From contig JAYNJW010000005.1 of NCBI GenBank assembly GCA_038110535.1, positions 16,862-80,861 on the forward strand: a stretch of 64,000 bases of DNA, written 5' to 3'. The position numbers and the translations under genes were made by a program. Positions within the stretch are counted from its first letter, which is position 1. Each line of letters begins with the position of its first letter. Below, in pieces: positions 53,413 through 62,241 of this stretch. The notes under the pieces were generated by a model. It worked only from the letters and a program-made list of their open reading frames with translations. It was not told the origin of the DNA and did not search any database. This stretch comes from Chordibacter sp038110535 (lineage in GTDB: Bacteria; Verrucomicrobiota; Verrucomicrobiia; Opitutales; Seribacteraceae).

Positions 53413-53458
53413 ACATTCTATATTTGTCCATCAATGTAATTTTTGGCGATAAGGAAAA

Positions 53459-53635
53459 TCATCCCTTCACAAGCCAAAATAACAGGCCTGGTAAAAAAAT
53501 TCCAATCAGGGCAACCAAACCAATAATCAATTGCGCGTTTTGCGCTTTTTTGCGATTCTCAGGAGTGTCGGGTGAAGGGGGATTTCCCCAGTCATCCTCC
53601 TCTTCCTTCTCACTTTTATAATTTTCATTTACCAT
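53459..53635 (-). CDS. small single-pass membrane protein, unknown
   Basis: 58 residues from the ATG at 53635; a GTG at 53650 would add five. The N-terminal half is acidic (KSEKEEEDDWGNPPSPDTPE), and the C-terminal half holds one membrane helix (about residues 35-55). I do not recognise it. It is divergent from tyrA, with 25 bases between starts. The charge bias and clean helix suggest a real gene, but with modest confidence. Confidence 0.5.
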   Translation of the reverse strand: MVNENYKSEKEEEDDWGNPPSPDTPENRKKAQNAQLIIGLVALIGIFLPGLLFWLVKG

Positions 53636-53660
53636 AAACCTATCATTCACGCACTTGAGT

Positions 53661-54530
53661 ATGTCACAAGAAGATTCAATCTCATTCAGTCAAGTAACTA
53701 TTGTTGGCCCAGGCTTACTAGGTGGTTCCATTGGAATGGGTTTAAAAGAAAAGGGAATGGCAGATGAAATCTGGGCATACTTGAGGGATGAGAAAAAAAG
53801 AAAGATTTGCGCAAATACAACTTGGTGTGATCGTACTGTGGTTGACCTGCAAGAATCTGTGCAACAAAGTGACCTCGTTGTCCTCTGTACGCCGGTTGAA
53901 ACAATACTCGATCAATTGCCTAAGTTATCTAAGTGGGTCAATCCTGGGTGTTTGGTTACTGATGTTGGGAGCTTAAAGAAAGAAATATGTGAATGCGGGC
54001 AAAAATGGTTTAACAATCAATCAAGTTTTTTTGTGGGTTCACATCCGATGACAGGATCGGAGAAAGAGGGAATCCAGTTTGCATCTCCCGAGATATTAAA
54101 AAACAAGAATTGTATCCTTACACCGACTGGTGACTGGAATAGTGCCCCATGCCAACGAGTTACTAAGATGTGGCAAAAACTTGGCATGCAGGTAACGAAA
54201 ATGACCCCAGAAACTCATGATGAGATAGTAGGCTGGATAAGCCATTTGCCCCATATTGTCGCCTCGAGCTTAATAAATATTCTTAGAAATAAAGATGAAA
54301 ATTGGATGAATCTTTGTGGTAATGGCCTTAAAGATACAACAAGAATTGCCAGTGGTAATCCAGAAATGTGGAAACAAATTATCCTCGGAAATAAAGATAA
54401 TATTATAGCTGGGCTTGAACATATGGTTGAAGAACTGAATGGAATTAAAAGGCTTTTAGAGACTAATAACAGGGATAAAATTATGACTGCTTTGGATTCT
54501 GCAAAAAAAGTTCGAGATCGATTGAAATGA
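53661..54530 (+). CDS. tyrA: prephenate dehydrogenase
   Basis: Oxidative decarboxylation of prephenate (or arogenate) for tyrosine. 289 residues from the ATG at 53661; the TTG at 53655 would add two. NAD(P)-binding motif VGPGLLGGSIG is near the N-terminus. Conserved TyrA motifs are VLCTPVETI, TDVGSLKKEI, GSHPMTGSEKEGI and ISHLPHIVASSL, with the catalytic-type His. No fused chorismate mutase or ACT domain is seen. It overlaps aroA by four bases (ATGA), beginning an aromatic amino acid operon. Confidence 0.95.
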   Translation: MSQEDSISFSQVTIVGPGLLGGSIGMGLKEKGMADEIWAYLRDEKKRKICANTTWCDRTVVDLQESVQQSDLVVLCTPVETILDQLPKLSKWVNPGCLVTDVGSLKKEICECGQKWFNNQSSFFVGSHPMTGSEKEGIQFASPEILKNKNCILTPTGDWNSAPCQRVTKMWQKLGMQVTKMTPETHDEIVGWISHLPHIVASSLINILRNKDENWMNLCGNGLKDTTRIASGNPEMWKQIILGNKDNIIAGLEHMVEELNGIKRLLETNNRDKIMTALDSAKKVRDRLK

Positions 54531-55882
54531 TAACCGATCAAAAAAACATTTCCATACAGCCCTTTCGTGTTCCTTGTAATGCCACGACTTTCGTACCAGG
54601 ATCGAAAAGCATTTCAAACCGGGCACTTATTTTATCGGTAATGTGCAATGCAAAAGTTGAACTGGAGGGATTGTTGGAGAGCGAAGATGTCGATTTGATG
54701 AGAGAAGCTCTCGAAACTTTAGGTATACAGATTGAAAAGACTGGTTCGAATTATATAGTTCACGGAACAAAGGGAGAAATTCCCAAAAAGAACGCTTCTT
54801 TAAATGTTGGAAATGCTGGAACTATAGCCCGTTTTCTAACTTGCTTACTTGCTGCGCAAAAAGAAGGAAACTTCTACTTAGATGGTAGTGAGGCGATGAG
54901 AAAAAGACCAATGCTAGAATTGTTAAATAGCTTATATGATTTAGGCTGTAAGATTGAGTACAGTGAGAGACAAGGACATTTTCCTTATCGACTGATAACA
55001 AACGGATTAAAAAACAAAAATATTATTATTGATGCACAAAAAAGCAGCCAAAATATATCTGGAATTTTAATGCAATGTGGAAGGAAAAGTAGTGAATGCA
55101 TAATTAAATTTAAAAACGGTACAGTATCCGTTCCTTTTGTTGAAATGACACTAAGAATGATGCGATCATTTTGTAAAGATGAAGACTTAAAATATCTCCT
55201 TGAGGAAGAATTGATAACTATTACTAATTGTTGTTATAAAAACACAGATTTTCTATATAAAATTGAACCTGATGCGACCGCGGCAAGTTATTTTCTGACT
55301 CTTCCCCTTGTGCTTAGAGGCAGATGTACAGTATTAGGTATAAATAACACAATGATCCAAGGGGATATAGCTTATTGCGATGTATTAAATCAACTTGGTG
55401 CTGATATTTCTTTTCTTGCAGACCGTGTAACAGTCAGTTTTACCAGAGAACTAAAAGGTGGAAGCTTTAATTTTGTTGATATTTCAGATACCTTTCTTTC
55501 GCTTGCTGCCATTAGTCCATTACTGGGTGATCGTCTCGAAATTTATGGAATTGAACACACCCGCAAGCAAGAAACAGATCGAATTTCAGCGATGGTTAAG
55601 GAATTAAGAAAATTAGGACAAGATGTTACCGAAAAAACTGACAGAATTATTATTCATCCAGATTTAAATAAATTACGATTTGCTGTTCGCAATGGTATAC
55701 ATATTGACACCTATAAAGACCATAGATTTGCTATGAGTTTTGCAATTCTTGGATGTTTTGATCTTTGTGGTAACGGTGAACCATGGCTCAAAATTAACGA
55801 TCCTGGATGTTGCACAAAAACTTTCCCAGACTTTTTTAACCGCTTAAATACTGTTCATTTGGACTCTCATGCCCAAAAATAA
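54527..55882 (+). CDS. aroA: 3-phosphoshikimate 1-carboxyvinyltransferase (EPSP synthase)
   Basis: Sixth step of the shikimate pathway. 451 residues. The N-terminal motif is PGSKSISNRALIL, followed by the second signature NVGNAGTIARFLT (usually LGNAGTA(M/T)R), then DGSEAMRKRPM (like DG(D)xxxxxRP). The C-terminal region includes THRFAMSFA-type DHRFAMSFAI. The GNAGTI variant places a beta-branched residue at the conserved Ala position near the phosphoenolpyruvate site. Base composition is visibly AT-rich. It overlaps tyrA by 4 and cmk by 14 bases, so tyrA-aroA-cmk-plsC is probably one operon. Confidence 0.95.
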   Translation: MITDQKNISIQPFRVPCNATTFVPGSKSISNRALILSVMCNAKVELEGLLESEDVDLMREALETLGIQIEKTGSNYIVHGTKGEIPKKNASLNVGNAGTIARFLTCLLAAQKEGNFYLDGSEAMRKRPMLELLNSLYDLGCKIEYSERQGHFPYRLITNGLKNKNIIIDAQKSSQNISGILMQCGRKSSECIIKFKNGTVSVPFVEMTLRMMRSFCKDEDLKYLLEEELITITNCCYKNTDFLYKIEPDATAASYFLTLPLVLRGRCTVLGINNTMIQGDIAYCDVLNQLGADISFLADRVTVSFTRELKGGSFNFVDISDTFLSLAAISPLLGDRLEIYGIEHTRKQETDRISAMVKELRKLGQDVTEKTDRIIIHPDLNKLRFAVRNGIHIDTYKDHRFAMSFAILGCFDLCGNGEPWLKINDPGCCTKTFPDFFNRLNTVHLDSHAQK

Positions 55883-56531
55883 ATATATTACTGTTGCCTT
55901 GGATGGTGCTGCTGGTTCCGGAAAATCTACAACTGCAAGTCTCATTTGCAAAAAATATAAATATATTCATGTAGATACAGGTTTACACTACCGTAGCTTA
56001 AGCTTGTACTTCATGACGAAGAATATTACTGCGGATTTAGTAGGAAATTATCTTCTCAAAAACACGATTAATTTAAGTTCAAATATTCACGGTTTTTCAG
56101 TGGAATTATTGGTCGATGGTCAACATTATACGCCAAGTCAGTTACGCAATGATCAAATGAACTCACAAGTATCTTATTACGCTCGTTTGCCGGAATTACG
56201 ATCCTTATTGCTCGATTATCAGCGAAGTCTCTGTACTTATGGACAAAATCATGGTTTTTCTGGCATCGTTATGGATGGGAGAGATATTGGAAGTGTCGTT
56301 CTTCCTGATGCGGACCTTAAAATTTTTCTTCATGCCGATTTGTCTATCCGTCAGCACAGAAGATTTATTGATGGCGAAAAAGATTCTATTTCTGGTCGTG
56401 ACCAAATCGATAGCACCCGAAAAATAGCACCCCTGACTTGTCCAACAGGTGCAATATCAATCAATACAGGTTCAAATTCTTTAGAACATGTCGTTGAAAT
56501 AATTTCAAATCGTCTTTTATCACTAAAGTGA
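55869..56531 (+). CDS. cmk: cytidylate kinase
   Basis: Phosphorylates CMP/dCMP. 220 residues. Walker A DGAAGSGKSTT (about 12-22), then VDTGLHYRSLS (like DTGaMYR, the CMP-binding region), VMDGRDIGSVVLPDADLKIFL, and a final DSTRKIAPL resembling the usual R..APL segment. It overlaps aroA by 14 bases and plsC by 4. The aroA-cmk and cmk-plsC adjacencies are seen in other bacteria, including Chlamydiae for cmk-plsC, as I recall. Confidence 0.94.
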   Translation: MPKNKYITVALDGAAGSGKSTTASLICKKYKYIHVDTGLHYRSLSLYFMTKNITADLVGNYLLKNTINLSSNIHGFSVELLVDGQHYTPSQLRNDQMNSQVSYYARLPELRSLLLDYQRSLCTYGQNHGFSGIVMDGRDIGSVVLPDADLKIFLHADLSIRQHRRFIDGEKDSISGRDQIDSTRKIAPLTCPTGAISINTGSNSLEHVVEIISNRLLSLK

Positions 56532-57136
56532 GTTATTTTTACCGTTTTGCTCAAATTACGAGCTATTTTTATTTCCGACTATTTCACCGTTTTGAAGTAC
56601 ACGGTTTATACCACATTCCTAGTCATGGTTCTTTTATTTTAGCTTCTAATCATGAAAGTTACTTCGATCCACCATCACTCGGTTGTAAAGTTCCACGTAA
56701 TCTTCATTATTTTGCCAGAGATTCTCTCTTTTTCTGGCCTCTTGGTACTCTTATCCGCAGACTAAATTCTATTCCAGTAAATCGTAGTCAACTAGATATT
56801 GGGACCCTCAAGCAGGTATTAAAGGTGTTAGCTTCTGGAGATCCATTATTAGTTTTTCCAGAAGGCACACGTTCGGTAAATGGTCAATTAGGCAGTGGGA
56901 AGAAAGGAATTGGATTATTGTTAGCAAAATCACAATGCATTGTGGTACCCGCACGGGTAATTGGAGGGGGTAGCGTTTTGGGAAAAGGGATGATTCTGCC
57001 AAGAATAGGCCGAAAATTAATAATTAAATATGGTGCCCCTATCCCTATGAGTGATCTTGACCCTGGTAAATCTGACCCGGATCGGTATGAAACAATTTCT
57101 TCTAGGGTTTTAGCCGCAATCTCAAGTATTAGTTAA
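56528..57136 (+). CDS. plsC: 1-acyl-sn-glycerol-3-phosphate acyltransferase
   Basis: Second acylation in phospholipid synthesis, making phosphatidic acid. 202 residues. The HX4D catalytic motif is NHESYFD (His42, Asp47), and the glycerol-3-phosphate-binding motif is VFPEGTRS (about residues 113-120). A further IGLLLAKSQ segment follows. An N-terminal hydrophobic/amphipathic stretch (about 1-20) suggests membrane association. The GTG start overlaps the cmk stop (GTGA). Confidence 0.94.
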   Translation: MSYFYRFAQITSYFYFRLFHRFEVHGLYHIPSHGSFILASNHESYFDPPSLGCKVPRNLHYFARDSLFFWPLGTLIRRLNSIPVNRSQLDIGTLKQVLKVLASGDPLLVFPEGTRSVNGQLGSGKKGIGLLLAKSQCIVVPARVIGGGSVLGKGMILPRIGRKLIIKYGAPIPMSDLDPGKSDPDRYETISSRVLAAISSIS

Positions 57137-57150
57137 AGATGCTTAATTTT

Positions 57151-58149
57151 TCATCCGTGGGAAATTAACGGCTCAAGTACTTTATTTATCCTTTCTTTGA
57201 TTTCTTCTGAAGGGTCTGGAAACTGGAAGGTTTGACCTGTAATCTTCTCATAAAGATGAATGTATCTAGCTGATAATTCTACAACAAGCTGATCGGGTGC
57301 TGGAGGAAGTTTTTTGTCCTTGTAGGGATCACAATTCTGACGGAACCAAAGTCTTAGAAATTCTTTGTCAACATTTTCGGGTTCAGTGCCCTGCTCAAAT
57401 CTTTGTTCGAAACTCGCTTCCAGCCAATATCTCGAGGAATCGGGCGTATGAATCTCATCAATCAGTATGATTTTTCCGTTTTCTGAGAGCCCCATCTCAT
57501 ATTTGGTGTCAACGAGGATCAGTCCTTGCCTCCGTGCCAGTTCCTGTCCCCGGGCAAAAAGTAATAAGGCATGCTCCGAGGCATAGTCCCAGTGAGCTTG
57601 CGACATCCAGCCGCCTTCAACAATTTCGCGGGGAGAAATGGGACGGTCATGAGCGTCTTCCTTGGTGGTAGGGGTGATTATTGGTCGAGGAAATCGTTCG
57701 TTCTTACGCATTTCTTCAGGTAATGAGATGCCACAGTATTTTCTTTTGCCACTATTATATTGCGTCCAGATGGAAGTACTGGAACTGCCAGTGAGGTAGC
57801 CACGCACCACAAATTCGACGGGGAATGGTATGCACTTTTGGGCGAGGGTGACATTGGGGTCAGGAACGCCAAGCAAATGATTGGGCATAATATCTTTGGT
57901 CTGTTCAAACCACCAAGCACCAGTTTGATTTAGGACCTGACCCTTATAAGGGATGGTTGCAAGAACGCGGTCAAAAGCAGATTGTCTGTCTGTCGTGATC
58001 AGTGCGAATTGTTTGCCGAGATCATATCGATCTCGAACTTTTCCCTGGTATTTCGGAAGTCCATGGAAATGGGTGCTTTCCAAACAGTTCCCGAGATTTT
58101 TTGAAATTATATCACGATAGTCGTGAAGGGTTTTCAGTTCTTCAATCAT
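57151..58149 (-). CDS. purC: SAICAR synthase
   Basis: Joins aspartate to CAIR in purine synthesis. 332 residues, longer than the 240-residue bacterial short form and like the long form with an N-terminal extension. Motifs are YQGKVRDRYDLG (ATP loop), TTDRQSAFDRVLA, FVVRGYLTGSSSTSIW, TPTTKEDAHDRPIS and VDTKYEMG. It is convergent with plsC, 14 bases apart, and divergent from lpd across 133 bases. Confidence 0.95.
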   Translation of the reverse strand: MIEELKTLHDYRDIISKNLGNCLESTHFHGLPKYQGKVRDRYDLGKQFALITTDRQSAFDRVLATIPYKGQVLNQTGAWWFEQTKDIMPNHLLGVPDPNVTLAQKCIPFPVEFVVRGYLTGSSSTSIWTQYNSGKRKYCGISLPEEMRKNERFPRPIITPTTKEDAHDRPISPREIVEGGWMSQAHWDYASEHALLLFARGQELARRQGLILVDTKYEMGLSENGKIILIDEIHTPDSSRYWLEASFEQRFEQGTEPENVDKEFLRLWFRQNCDPYKDKKLPPAPDQLVVELSARYIHLYEKITGQTFQFPDPSEEIKERINKVLEPLISHG

Positions 58150-58282
58150 TTAAAATACAAGTATTGCAAAGGTAGATTGCCCTGACAAAAATTCAAGCCC
58201 AAGGGTGAAAAATCTCGTTTCATTGACGGAATCAGGCAAACCTTATAAAAGTTGAGAATATTTACTTACCCATTGCAAGCCC
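58150..58282. promoter_or_regulatory. divergent intergenic region between purC and lpd
   Basis: 133 bases between two gene starts, which must contain the promoters of both purC and lpd. I see no strong operator palindrome, terminator or small ORF. Confidence 0.4.
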
Positions 58283-59680
58283 ATGAATCTCGAAAAACCC
58301 TATGATCTGATTGTAATTGGAGGAGGACCTGCAGGTTATGCCGCTGGTATCCGGGCAGGCCAGTTGGGCCATCGTGCTTTGGTCGTGGAAAAAGAGAGGG
58401 CGGGAGGGACCTGCTTAAATTGGGGATGTATTCCTTCAAAAGCCCTGCTCAAGAGTGCCGAAGCATACCAAGCGGCTCTGCACTCAGAACACTTTGGCTT
58501 CACTTGCAAGGATATTGAGGTGGATTTTGCTCAAGTAATGGGCCGATCACGCACAGTGGCTGACCAAATGGGTGGCGGAATCGAATTTCTGTTTAAGAAA
58601 AACAAGGTAGATTATGTGGTTGGTTCGGCTACCTTGCTTAAGCCTGACACCATTGAGGTTTTGGACGGAGAGTATGCCGGAACCCAAGTTCAAGCAAGCC
58701 GGGTGATGATTGCCACTGGTTGTAAGCCCCGGACTTTGGAGGAAATTCCCGTGGACGGGAAACGAATTATGACTTCTCGTGAGGCGCTGGCGATGAAAGA
58801 AATGCCATCTAGTATAGCTATTCTTGGTGCGGGTGCAATCGGTGCGGAGTTTGCTTACTTTTTGAATGCGTTTGGGTGCAAGGTCACCTTAATTGAAATG
58901 TTGCCCACCCTTTTGCCTGTTGAAGACGCTGAGATATCAAGCACATTGAACAAGGCATTTTTAAAACAAGGCATTGATTGCCGGGTAAGCACCCGTGTAG
59001 ATAAGATTGATCTTGTTGAAGGTGGGGTTTCATTAAGCCTTCACAGTGAAAAGGGTGAAGAATTACTTGAGGTGGAGTCGGTTCTTCTGGCGATTGGAGT
59101 AGTGCCCAACTTAGATGGTGTTCTTTCAGATACTTGCAAAATAGATTTAAACCGCGGATATATAAAAGTAGATGAGAACTACCAAACATCATTAAAAAAT
59201 GTCTATGCTGCAGGCGACATTATTGGGCCGCCTTGGTTGGCTCATGTGGCTACCTACCGGGCAGTTCAGGCGGTTAATGGAATATTTGGCCATGCCGATC
59301 CTATCCCTTTGGAGTCTTTTCCTGGTTGCACTTATTGTCAGCCCCAAGTGGCAAGCATTGGTCTTACCGAAGAAAAAGCCAAAGAGGCAGGGGTTGCTTA
59401 CAGGGTTGGGAAATTTCCTTTTGCCGCTTCGGGAAAAGCAGTGGCGGTCAACCACCCTGAAGGATTTGTAAAAATTCTGGTAGGTGAGAAATATGGTGAA
59501 ATATTGGGTGCCCATATCATTGGTTCTGATGCCACTGAACTTATTACTGAATATGGATTGGGCATGAAGTTGGAAGCGACCGTAGATGAGATTCATCAGA
59601 CCATCCATGCCCATCCGACCATGAGTGAAGCATTGGCGGAAGCGGCCGCATCTGTGCATGGCGAAGCAATTCATATATAA
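58283..59680 (+). CDS. lpd: dihydrolipoyl dehydrogenase
   Basis: E3 flavoprotein of 2-oxoacid dehydrogenase complexes and glycine cleavage; reoxidises dihydrolipoamide with NAD. 465 residues. The FAD-binding motif GGGPAGYAAGIRAG is near residues 13-26, and the redox disulfide is GGTCLNWGCIPSK (Cys44 and Cys49). The NAD-binding motif is ILGAGAIGAEFAYFL. The C-terminal interface carries the catalytic His-Glu in HAHPTMSEALAEA. No E1/E2 genes are adjacent. Confidence 0.96.
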   Translation: MNLEKPYDLIVIGGGPAGYAAGIRAGQLGHRALVVEKERAGGTCLNWGCIPSKALLKSAEAYQAALHSEHFGFTCKDIEVDFAQVMGRSRTVADQMGGGIEFLFKKNKVDYVVGSATLLKPDTIEVLDGEYAGTQVQASRVMIATGCKPRTLEEIPVDGKRIMTSREALAMKEMPSSIAILGAGAIGAEFAYFLNAFGCKVTLIEMLPTLLPVEDAEISSTLNKAFLKQGIDCRVSTRVDKIDLVEGGVSLSLHSEKGEELLEVESVLLAIGVVPNLDGVLSDTCKIDLNRGYIKVDENYQTSLKNVYAAGDIIGPPWLAHVATYRAVQAVNGIFGHADPIPLESFPGCTYCQPQVASIGLTEEKAKEAGVAYRVGKFPFAASGKAVAVNHPEGFVKILVGEKYGEILGAHIIGSDATELITEYGLGMKLEATVDEIHQTIHAHPTMSEALAEAAASVHGEAIHI

Positions 59681-59716
59681 GCCCAGTTCCGCACTTTTTT
59701 ATGACACAGGTTGTGA

Positions 59717-59932
59717 TTGTCTATTCGTTCTTTTACTGCTATAGTTCTAGCATTGTTCTTTAAAGTACTCTCGCCATTTGCATCCACAGATTGTCAGGTT
59801 AATCTGGCAACCAACCGAACGTTATTGAGCGGTCACGGTGGTACAACGGTCATCGACCTGGATGTGCGGTTAAAACCCAAAACCGAAATTTGCGCTCTGT
59901 TCGAACCTAAGCAACTCGAGCAAAGTGTGTAA
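59717..59932 (+). CDS. doubtful 71-residue ORF, possible truncated exported protein
   Basis: Low-confidence gene. It starts with a TTG at 59717 and has a hydrophobic signal-like stretch (SFTAIVLALFFKVLSPFAS). The rest (VNLATNRTLLSGHGGTTVIDLDV) looks like the beta-strand segment that precedes a von Willebrand A domain in some exported proteins, but the vWA domain is missing. It could be a gene remnant, or chance. It lies between lpd and the Arm-domain ORF. Confidence 0.3.
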   Translation: MSIRSFTAIVLALFFKVLSPFASTDCQVNLATNRTLLSGHGGTTVIDLDVRLKPKTEICALFEPKQLEQSV

Positions 59933-59948
59933 AACCCAATTACGCACC

Positions 59949-60191
59949 ATGAATCATTCACAGCATCACCTTCCTGAGGAACTTGCTATCCGTCTAGACG
60001 AATCGAACCCCAATCACCACTTATGGAATAACAATGGTACATGGTGGTTGCATTACACAGTTTACCCTACCCCGATCACTTCGGAAAGAAGAAGAAAATC
60101 CCTTAGAACCCGAAATCTTGAGCAAGCCCGCCAGAAAAGGGATCAAATCTTAAAAAGTTTGTCCTCAGATTCATTGCTCTATGCGGCTTAA
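59949..60191 (+). CDS. stand-alone integrase-type Arm DNA-binding domain protein
   Basis: 80 residues from the ATG at 59949; the GTG at 59925 overlaps the previous frame. The core (about residues 25-72) reads like the N-terminal arm-binding domain of tyrosine recombinases: HLWNNNGTWWLHYTVYP, then RRKSLRTRNLEQARQKRDQIL. No catalytic recombinase domain follows; the frame stops and a tRNA gene begins 76 bases later. It may be a free DNA-binding protein or the leftover N-terminus of an integrase. The His-rich, basic composition suits DNA binding. Confidence 0.6.
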   Translation: MNHSQHHLPEELAIRLDESNPNHHLWNNNGTWWLHYTVYPTPITSERRRKSLRTRNLEQARQKRDQILKSLSSDSLLYAA

Positions 60192-60267
60192 GGCCAAGCA
60201 ATCATCAAGGTTTGGGAATATGAAACTTGTATCTAGAACCGAAAAGAATTAGTATAACACATTTTTC

Positions 60268-60344
60268 GGGCCCTTAGCTCAGTTGGTCAGAGCATCCGAC
60301 TCATAATCGGCGGGTCGTCGGTTCAAGTCCGACAGGGCCCACCA
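60268..60344 (+). tRNA. tRNA with anticodon CAT (elongator tRNA-Met, or tRNA-Ile2)
   Basis: It has a 7-bp acceptor stem GGGCCCT/AGGGCCC, a D-arm with GCTCAGTTGGTCAGAGC, an anticodon loop CTCATAA (anticodon CAT), and a T-arm GTCGGTTCAAGTCCGAC. The discriminator is A, with CCA encoded. It lacks the C1:A72 mismatch of initiator tRNA, so it is an elongator Met tRNA or an isoleucine tRNA whose C34 becomes lysidine. The first pair of the anticodon stem (T27:C43) is mismatched. Confidence 0.93.
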
Positions 60345-60352
60345 TTACTCCA

Positions 60353-60766
60353 TCACTTCGATTTACCCTTAGCTATCTGCTGAGCTAAGGCAAAGCGGGC
60401 AGCGGCTTCAAGTTTCTGGATTGCCGCCATATCCAAATTACTCTTTTTACCATCCGATAAAGCATCTTGAGCACGCTTGACGGCGTCTTCAATTGCAGAA
60501 TCATCCTGTTCACTAATAATCAGGGCCTCATCAGTAAGAATGGATACTTTGTCCGAATAGACTTCAACAAATCCGGAACTGACCGCTAAGAATTCAAAAG
60601 ATCCATCTCGTTCGACCTTAAGATCGCCAGCAATCAATTGGTCGATAATGGGAACATGGTGTGGCAAAATATTAATTTTACCGTTTGCTGTAGGCACAAC
60701 CACAGAATTGACTTCCTCGGAATAAACTTTGGCGTCCGGGGTTACAATTTCGAGAGTCAGGGGCAT
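60353..60766 (-). CDS. atpC: ATP synthase F1 subunit epsilon
   Basis: 137-residue rotor-stalk subunit that regulates ATPase activity. The N-terminal beta-sandwich reads MPLTLEIVTPDAKVYSEEV and GKINILPHHVPIIDQL; the C-terminal helical hairpin is Ala-rich (EDAVKRAQDALSDGKK). It is last in the minus-strand atpA-G-D-C order and convergent with the tRNA, eight bases apart. Confidence 0.95.
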   Translation of the reverse strand: MPLTLEIVTPDAKVYSEEVNSVVVPTANGKINILPHHVPIIDQLIAGDLKVERDGSFEFLAVSSGFVEVYSDKVSILTDEALIISEQDDSAIEDAVKRAQDALSDGKKSNLDMAAIQKLEAAARFALAQQIAKGKSK

Positions 60767-60787
60767 GGGCGATGTCTTGGTAAGAAA

Positions 60788-62227
60788 TTAAGATTTATCT
60801 CCACCGATAACGGAATCAATCCCACCCTTCATGTAAAAATCGTTCTCCGCAACCTCATCTAATTCTCCGTCAAGAATCATTTTGAACCCACGAATAGTAT
60901 CTTTGACCGATACATATTCTCCGGCTACTCCTGTGAAGACTTCAGCAACATGAAAAGGCTGAGAGAGAAACTTTTGAATCTTTCGGGCCCGGAAGACAGT
61001 TTGTTTTTGTTCAGGGGATAATTCATCCAATCCAAGGATGGCAATAATGTCTTGCAGGTCTTTGTAAGCTTGTAAAACTTCTTGGACACCGCGGGCCACC
61101 TGAAAATGCTCTTCTCCAACGATATCAGGGGATAAGGCATTGGAAACGGAAGCAAGAGGGTCAACCGCCGGATAGATACCAAGTTCAGCAATCGAACGCT
61201 CCAACACGATGGTGGAGTCAAGGTGGGCAAAAGTATTCGCTGGAGCGGGGTCGGTCAAGTCATCTGCTGGCACATAAACCGCTTGGAAGGAAGTGATTGA
61301 ACCTTTTTTGGTCGAAGTGATCCGTTCTTGGAGAATACCCATTTCCTCGGCAAGTGTGGGCTGATAACCAACGGCAGATGGAGAACGTCCCAAAAGGGCT
61401 GATACCTCAGAACCTGCTTGGGAGAAACGGAAGATGTTATCTACGAAGAGCAAAACATCCTGACCCATTTCATCGCGAAAGTATTCGGCCATGGTAAGAC
61501 CTGAAAGTGCAACGCGCATCCGAGCCCCAGGAGGTTCATTCATTTGTCCGTAAACTAATGCAACCTTGGACTTAGAGATATCTTCCTGGTTAATAACGCC
61601 CGCTTCTGACATCTCCTGATAGAGATCGTTTCCTTCACGAGAGCGCTCCCCTACTCCAGCAAAGACAGAGTAACCACCGTGTGCCTTAGCAATATTGTTA
61701 ATCAATTCCATGATTACCACAGTTTTGCCCACACCTGCCCCGCCGAAAGCACCCACTTTCCCTCCTTTGATGAAGGGGCAGATCAAATCAATTACTTTAA
61801 TTCCAGTCTCAAGAATATTCGCCTCGGTATCTTGATCGACCAAGGTTGGTGCTTGGCGGTGAATCGGGCGTGTTTCAGAGTGCCCACATTCGCCAAGGTT
61901 GTCGACCGTATCCCCAGTGACATTAAAAATACGACCAAGAACTTTTTCACCTACTGGGACAGAAATTGGATTGGCGGTATTTACTACATTCATCCCACGC
62001 ACCAAGCCCTCGGTGGAAGACATGGCAACAGCACGGACTCGGTTATCACCAAGATGCTGCTGCGTTTCTAAAACCAATTTGGCGTCGGTCGAGTCGTCCA
62101 GTTTGTAAGTGACCTCAAGGGCATCATAAATTTTCGGCATTCCTTCGGCTGGAAATTCGGCGTCGACGACGGCTCCGATGACTTGAACGATTTTTCCTTG
62201 GGTTGTGTTCGAATTTTCCTGTTCCAT
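60788..62227 (-). CDS. atpD: ATP synthase F1 subunit beta
   Basis: Catalytic subunit of F1. 479 residues. Walker A GGAGVGKTVV, the GERSREGNDLY catalytic Glu region, VALVYGQMNEPPGAR, the Walker B region DVLLFVDNIFRFSQAGSEVS (abridged) and the adenine-binding C-terminal helical domain with EVFTGVAGEYVS are all present. It is flanked by atpG and atpC with short spacers, as in standard atp operons. Confidence 0.98.
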   Translation of the reverse strand: MEQENSNTTQGKIVQVIGAVVDAEFPAEGMPKIYDALEVTYKLDDSTDAKLVLETQQHLGDNRVRAVAMSSTEGLVRGMNVVNTANPISVPVGEKVLGRIFNVTGDTVDNLGECGHSETRPIHRQAPTLVDQDTEANILETGIKVIDLICPFIKGGKVGAFGGAGVGKTVVIMELINNIAKAHGGYSVFAGVGERSREGNDLYQEMSEAGVINQEDISKSKVALVYGQMNEPPGARMRVALSGLTMAEYFRDEMGQDVLLFVDNIFRFSQAGSEVSALLGRSPSAVGYQPTLAEEMGILQERITSTKKGSITSFQAVYVPADDLTDPAPANTFAHLDSTIVLERSIAELGIYPAVDPLASVSNALSPDIVGEEHFQVARGVQEVLQAYKDLQDIIAILGLDELSPEQKQTVFRARKIQKFLSQPFHVAEVFTGVAGEYVSVKDTIRGFKMILDGELDEVAENDFYMKGGIDSVIGGDKS

Positions 62228-62241
62228 GATAGTAATAAATT

